DNA of 64,000 nucleotides, from assembly GCA_964420325.1 (NCBI GenBank), contig CAYQSU010000005.1, forward strand, positions 1-64,000. Direction: 5' to 3'. This document shows positions 60,517 to 64,000 of the stretch, piece after piece; position 1 is the stretch's first letter, and each line of letters starts with the position of its first letter. Under the pieces are notes generated by a model that was not told the DNA's origin, did not search any database, and worked only from the letters and a program-made list of their open reading frames with translations. Both the position numbers and the translations under genes were made by a program. Origin of the DNA: CAYQSU01 sp964420325. GTDB lineage: Bacteria > Pseudomonadota > Alphaproteobacteria > Rhodospirillales > Defluviicoccaceae.

Positions 60517-61074
60517 CTACGGTGCGATGCTGGTCAGCGAGGTGAAGCGGGGCCGGAACACCGCGAACCGATAGACGGTGCGGGCGCCGAGGATGTCCTG
60601 AAGCAGGAACGGCTCGTAGTCGAAGTAGGCCTCGCAGACGATGACGCTGTCGCCGTCCTGGACGGTAAACCCGGCAGGCAGGTTCGCCGTCTCGCCCTCG
60701 GCCCCGAAGGCGCTGCTTCCGCCACTGCCGCCGCCGTGGGCCCGCTGCCAGTTGATGGTCGCCGGCGCGCCGCCCGCGGCGCTGATCGAGGAGACGACGA
60801 TGTTGCCCTCGGCAGCGATATCGAAGGGCTCCATGACGTGGCCCGAGGCGGACAAGAGATTGGCGATCCCGGCCTCGCTGAGCGTGTAGGACTGGGCCAC
60901 CAGATCGGCGATGGTCGCCGAGGTCCGTTCGACCTTCTGCACGATCATCACGTAGCGGGTGAACTCGACGCCGGTCAGCAAGAGCCCGACCAGCATGGGC
61001 ATCGCGAACGCCAACTCCACGGAGAGCGTGCCGTCGCGATTGCCGCGCAGCATGGCGATCAGGCGCCTGATCAT
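60517..61074 (-). CDS. TadE/TadF-family pseudopilin
   Basis: 185 residues with the TadE-like N-terminus GTLSVELAFAMPMLVGLLLTGVEFTRYVMI, including the Glu in the helix, then an extracytoplasmic domain. Such proteins are processed by the prepilin peptidase and support Flp assembly. Its ATG overlaps the stop of the next upstream gene (ATGA), so the two pseudopilins are coupled. Likely TadF by order, though the two names cannot be separated from sequence. Confidence 0.88.
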   Translation of the reverse strand: MIRRLIAMLRGNRDGTLSVELAFAMPMLVGLLLTGVEFTRYVMIVQKVERTSATIADLVAQSYTLSEAGIANLLSASGHVMEPFDIAAEGNIVVSSISAAGGAPATINWQRAHGGGSGGSSAFGAEGETANLPAGFTVQDGDSVIVCEAYFDYEPFLLQDILGARTVYRFAVFRPRFTSLTSIAP

Positions 61075-61664
61075 GGCGTGCTGTCCTCCCAGGGCTCGTT
61101 GCGGACGGCGACGCTCGCCTTCAGTTTGAAGACGCCGTCGTGGCCGATCACGGACGCGGCCAGAGGCGTGATGATCGGCCAGTCATAGTCGATGCGGTAG
61201 ACGACGACCTGGCCCGCCGCGCCGGCTCCGGGCGTGCCGACGTCCGCATCCCAGGTGCCGTTGCCGTTCTCGTCGGTAAAGGTCTCGCCGACATCGTATT
61301 GGCCGTTGCCGTTGCCGTCGACGTACTCCTCGCTGCGGCCGATGTCGTCGAACGTCGCATAGGTCAGGATATTGATGTCGGCTTGGTCCATGTCGACGAG
61401 CCCGATGGTGCGATCCCCGACGATCTCGACGATCCGCTGCAGCCGGTCGCCCTCGTCCGGCTCTTGGCCGGTGATGCCGAACCGCGAGGCATCGCGCAGG
61501 CCCGCCTCCATCAGGATGTTGACGAACGAGATGGTGCCGAACTCGATGGTGCCGGCGACCATCAGGAAGATCACGGGCGCCGCCAGCCCGAACTCGATCA
61601 TCTGCGATCCCCGTTCGTCGGATCGGAGCCGCCATTTCGGTTTCAGAAACGCCAGCATTGTCAT
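61071..61664 (-). CDS. TadE-family pseudopilin with calcium-loop insertion
   Basis: 197 residues. The N-terminus has SDERGSQMIEFGLAAPVIFLMVAGTIEFGT, the TadE helix with its Glu. The extracytoplasmic part carries an Asp/Asn/Gly-rich double loop (DGNGNGQYDVGE and DENGNGTWD), like dockerin or EF-hand calcium loops, in the middle of the domain. The ATG at 61664 begins a normal TadE; a TTG at 61718 would add an unlikely 18 residues. It is divergent from the RTX gene across an AT-rich island. Confidence 0.85.
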   Translation of the reverse strand: MTMLAFLKPKWRLRSDERGSQMIEFGLAAPVIFLMVAGTIEFGTISFVNILMEAGLRDASRFGITGQEPDEGDRLQRIVEIVGDRTIGLVDMDQADINILTYATFDDIGRSEEYVDGNGNGQYDVGETFTDENGNGTWDADVGTPGAGAAGQVVVYRIDYDWPIITPLAASVIGHDGVFKLKASVAVRNEPWEDSTP

Positions 61665-61915
61665 CGTCGCGGTTTCCGTTTCGTCATCCGCAAAATCGTT
61701 TACGTGGACAGTATACAATAATAACCCATGATGCGAGCAGCAAATAATATCTTAATTGATATTTTATGTTTGTTTTTTGTGATAATTTTATGCATTTTTC
61801 TGATTGTTGTATATGAAAGTAACCACAAACGATATTATTGGATTATGCGCCTCAGAAATGTATGTTGTCGTGGTTCGTTTCGTTCTTCTTGTCGCTGGTG
61901 CGGGACGTCAAAGGC
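61665..61915. other. AT-rich divergent region upstream of the RTX gene
   Basis: About 250 bp, much of it strongly AT-rich (61700-61860), with no gene seen. It contains TTGATA (61756-61761) and TGATAA/GATAAT (61780-61786) as a possible promoter for the RTX gene. It is similar in composition to the region before tadG. Confidence 0.6.
61756..61786 (+). promoter_or_regulatory. candidate promoter of the RTX gene
   Basis: TTGATA at 61756-61761 and TGATAA (61780-61785, 18-bp spacer) or GATAAT (61781-61786, 19-bp spacer), in a tract with almost no G or C. The spacing is longer than optimal, so confidence is modest. Confidence 0.35.
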
Positions 61916-64000
61916 ATGCAACTCATTCCGAGCCTTCAGATCGAACTCTTCTCGCTCATCGGCAACGCCCTCGTTGCGACGGCGGCCGCAACCGCACTGC
62001 AACCGGTCGACGCCGAAGAGCTGCCGGCCGGACCGCCGGGCGTTCCCGACCTGCCCGACGCCTCGGAGCCGGCCAAGGGCGCCCAGGCGGATCCGTCCGC
62101 GCCGCCCGCCACCGAGAGCCAGGACGACTCGACCGGGGTCGAGCCGACGGCGCTGATCGATGGCCTCGCCGGCGGTGACCGGAGCCCGTCTCCGCTCGAC
62201 GAGACATCGCCGAGCCTAGCGGATGCGCCGATGTTGCCCAGCCTCGATCCCGCGCCGGCGGCCGCCCAGCCGGTCGGCGCAGGCGTCTCGCGTTTCGGGC
62301 GCGAGCCGCACAGCACCGACGCCTTCGTGTTCGCTCAAGGTGCGATCGCAGAGCCGTCCGGGGCCCACGACAGGCCGCGGGCCGACACGAACCCGGATCC
62401 CGATCCGGGCCCCGATCCCGATCCCGATCCCAACCCGGGTCCGGGCCCCGATCCGGATCCCAGTCCCGACCCCGATCCGGACCCCGATCCTCCGCTCCAC
62501 CTCCAGGGGACCTTCGGCAACGACGTCCTGACCGGCGGCTCCGGCGACGATCTGATCGAGGGCGGCGGCGGCGCCGACACCATCTATGGCGGCGATGGCG
62601 ACGACGTGCTGTACGGCGCGAGCGCTGCGTCCCAGCACGGCGACATGGCCGACTACATCGATGGCGGCCCAGGCAACGACCGGATCTACGGTGGGCTCGG
62701 CAATGACACGCTGATCGGCGGCGATGGCGACGACACCATCTACGGCCAGTACGGCAACGACCAGATCTTCGGCGACGCCGGCGACGACTATCTCGACGGT
62801 GGCGACGGCCATGACGTCATCGACGGCGGCGACGGCAACGACCGGATCTTCGGCGGCTACGGCAACGACGTGCTGCGCGGCGGCGACGGCGATGATTACC
62901 TCGATGGCGGCCCCGGCAACGACACGCTGAACGGAGGCCCCGGCAACGACACGCTGATCGGCGGCGCCGGCGACGATGTCTACGTGTTCGATGCCGATGC
63001 GCCCGGCGGCTTCGATGTGATCGAGGACAGCGGCGGCTTCGACGAGTTGCGCTTCGACGGCCTCAATCCGTTCGAGGCGGTCTCGACCGTCGTTCAGGAC
63101 GGCCAGGACCTCGTCTTCGAGTACGCCGGCGGCGGCGGGCTGCGCGTCAAGGCGTTCTACGGCGCCGGCGCGATCGAGAAGCTCACTTTCGACGGCAATG
63201 CCTATGCGCTCAACGGCGATGCCTCGGTGCCGCGCAGCTTCGCCGATTTCATCGCCTCCACCGACGACCTGATCCTCGTGGGTACCGCCGGCAGCGATAC
63301 GCTGATCGGCGGCCCCGGAAACGACCGCATCGAGGGTGGCGCCGGCAACGACGTGCTCGTCGGCGGCGGCGGAAACGACCTGATCATGGGCGGCGACGGC
63401 GCCGACCAGATCTTCGGCGGCGACGGCGACGACATCCTCTACGGCGCCAGCGACACCTCCTTGCTGCCCGATGGCGCCGATCACATCGAGGGTGGCGCCG
63501 GGGATGACCAGATCTTCGGCGGTTGGGGCGACGACAGCCTGTTCGGCGGCGACGGCAACGACCGGATCCTCGGCCAGTACGGCAACGACCGGATCTTCGG
63601 CGATGCCGGCGACGATTACCTGGACGGCGGCTTCGGCAACGACGAGATCGACGGCGGTGACGGCAACGACACGCTCCTTGGCGGCCCCGGCCGGGACATT
63701 CTCCGCGGCGGGAGCGGCGACGATGTGCTGGACGGCGGTGAAAACGACGACACACTGACCGGCGGCGAGGGCAACGACACCTTCGTCATGCGCCGTGGCG
63801 GCGGCGCCGACGTCATCACCGACTTCACGGCGCTGAGCGCCGCTGCCGTCTACGCCGACCGCATCGACCTCACCAACTTCGGCCTTGCCGGGTTCGATGC
63901 GCTGGTGATGAACGAGACTGCCGACGGCGACACCATTCTCACCTTCGGCGGCGGCGAGCAGCTGACCCTCCGGGGCGTCCAGGTCGCCGACCTCAGCGCC
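61916..64000 (+). CDS. RTX calcium-binding exoprotein (5' part, runs off the window)
   Basis: At least 695 residues with no stop inside the window. After a ~155-residue Ala/Pro/Asp-rich N-terminus with no signal peptide comes a DP-rich linker (about 62388-62492), then two blocks of nonapeptide RTX repeats (GGxGxDxUx) separated by a beta-rich spacer (GGFDVIEDSGGFDELRFDGL), and a further repeat-poor segment with ITDFTALSAAAVYADRIDL near the end. Such proteins are exported by type I secretion through a C-terminal signal, here beyond the edge, and fold on binding calcium outside. An ATG at 61862 in the same frame is an alternative start. The upstream sequence GGGACGTCAAAGG gives a usable ribosome site. 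Confidence 0.92.
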   Translation, partial: MQLIPSLQIELFSLIGNALVATAAATALQPVDAEELPAGPPGVPDLPDASEPAKGAQADPSAPPATESQDDSTGVEPTALIDGLAGGDRSPSPLDETSPSLADAPMLPSLDPAPAAAQPVGAGVSRFGREPHSTDAFVFAQGAIAEPSGAHDRPRADTNPDPDPGPDPDPDPNPGPGPDPDPSPDPDPDPDPPLHLQGTFGNDVLTGGSGDDLIEGGGGADTIYGGDGDDVLYGASAASQHGDMADYIDGGPGNDRIYGGLGNDTLIGGDGDDTIYGQYGNDQIFGDAGDDYLDGGDGHDVIDGGDGNDRIFGGYGNDVLRGGDGDDYLDGGPGNDTLNGGPGNDTLIGGAGDDVYVFDADAPGGFDVIEDSGGFDELRFDGLNPFEAVSTVVQDGQDLVFEYAGGGGLRVKAFYGAGAIEKLTFDGNAYALNGDASVPRSFADFIASTDDLILVGTAGSDTLIGGPGNDRIEGGAGNDVLVGGGGNDLIMGGDGADQIFGGDGDDILYGASDTSLLPDGADHIEGGAGDDQIFGGWGDDSLFGGDGNDRILGQYGNDRIFGDAGDDYLDGGFGNDEIDGGDGNDTLLGGPGRDILRGGSGDDVLDGGENDDTLTGGEGNDTFVMRRGGGADVITDFTALSAAAVYADRIDLTNFGLAGFDALVMNETADGDTILTFGGGEQLTLRGVQVADLSA

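Noticed and set aside
62216..63484. Long minus-strand open frame of about 420 codons in the RTX region
   Set aside because: It is the antisense of RTX repeats; its Ala/Val/Asp-rich periodic sequence simply mirrors the GGxGxD codons, and the plus strand encodes a clear RTX protein.

Overview
The window is about 64 kb of GC-rich DNA from one bacterial chromosome, almost certainly an alphaproteobacterium and plausibly of the Rhodospirillales type. The evidence is gene order: an aminotransferase-ftsK-lolA block, ubiA-rsmE-gshA, an LdtR-type MarR regulator, a P-II/amtB pair, a CrcB-DUF190 pair and a Caulobacter-style cpa/tad pilus locus. Genes are dense, with many 1-4 base overlaps. I saw no phage, CRISPR array, rRNA or tRNA.

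Layout. 1-9.7 kb: a strict 10-bp tandem repeat at the left edge, two translationally coupled TPR enzymes (glycosyltransferase-like and sulfotransferase), a ThiE/TenI-like protein, a YggS-type PLP protein, an L,D-transpeptidase, an alpha/beta hydrolase, RibA and an orphan OmpR-type response regulator. 9.7-14.2 kb: a candidate structured small RNA, then lolA, ftsK and a DapC-like aminotransferase on the minus strand. 14.3-21.9 kb: amtB with a divergent P-II protein, a UbiH-type monooxygenase, an MlaF-like ATPase, CrcB, DUF190, an SDR and a CSS-EAL phosphodiesterase. 21.9-33.8 kb: a dipeptide-type ABC transporter, two ATP-grasp proteins, a CocE/NonD hydrolase and SufE/SufS; the ATP-grasp-like gene and the hydrolase read on from sufSE. 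33.9-41.5 kb: the most unusual part. It holds a stand-alone cyclic-nucleotide-fold protein, a small membrane protein, a P2-like P-type ATPase with a cysteine-free HMA-like N-terminus, a divergent methionine adenosyltransferase overlapping it by 4 bp, two further cysteine-free HMA-like proteins, a phasin-like amphipathic protein and a DUF5132-like membrane protein. 41.6-48.2 kb: a DUF1045 2H phosphoesterase, a UbiD decarboxylase, two tiny coupled proteins, ubiA, rsmE, gshA and an LdtR-like regulator. 48.2-61.7 kb: a full Tad/Flp pilus locus, with tadD and tadG on the plus strand and the rest on the minus strand. 61.9-64.0 kb: the start of a large RTX calcium-binding protein that runs off the window.

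How they fit together. The Tad system builds a Flp pilus, and it sits beside an RTX exoprotein. Two AT-rich intergenic islands flank the tadG/tadE block and hold the flp, tadG and RTX promoters, which suggests surface and adhesion genes under common silencing or environmental control. The 33.9-41.5 kb cluster looks like a membrane system in which a P-type ATPase works with small scaffold-like partners sharing one HMA-like fold, with its own SAM synthetase. It is my best candidate for an undescribed system. Functions are assigned from sequence motifs and known family architectures only; no database search was run.
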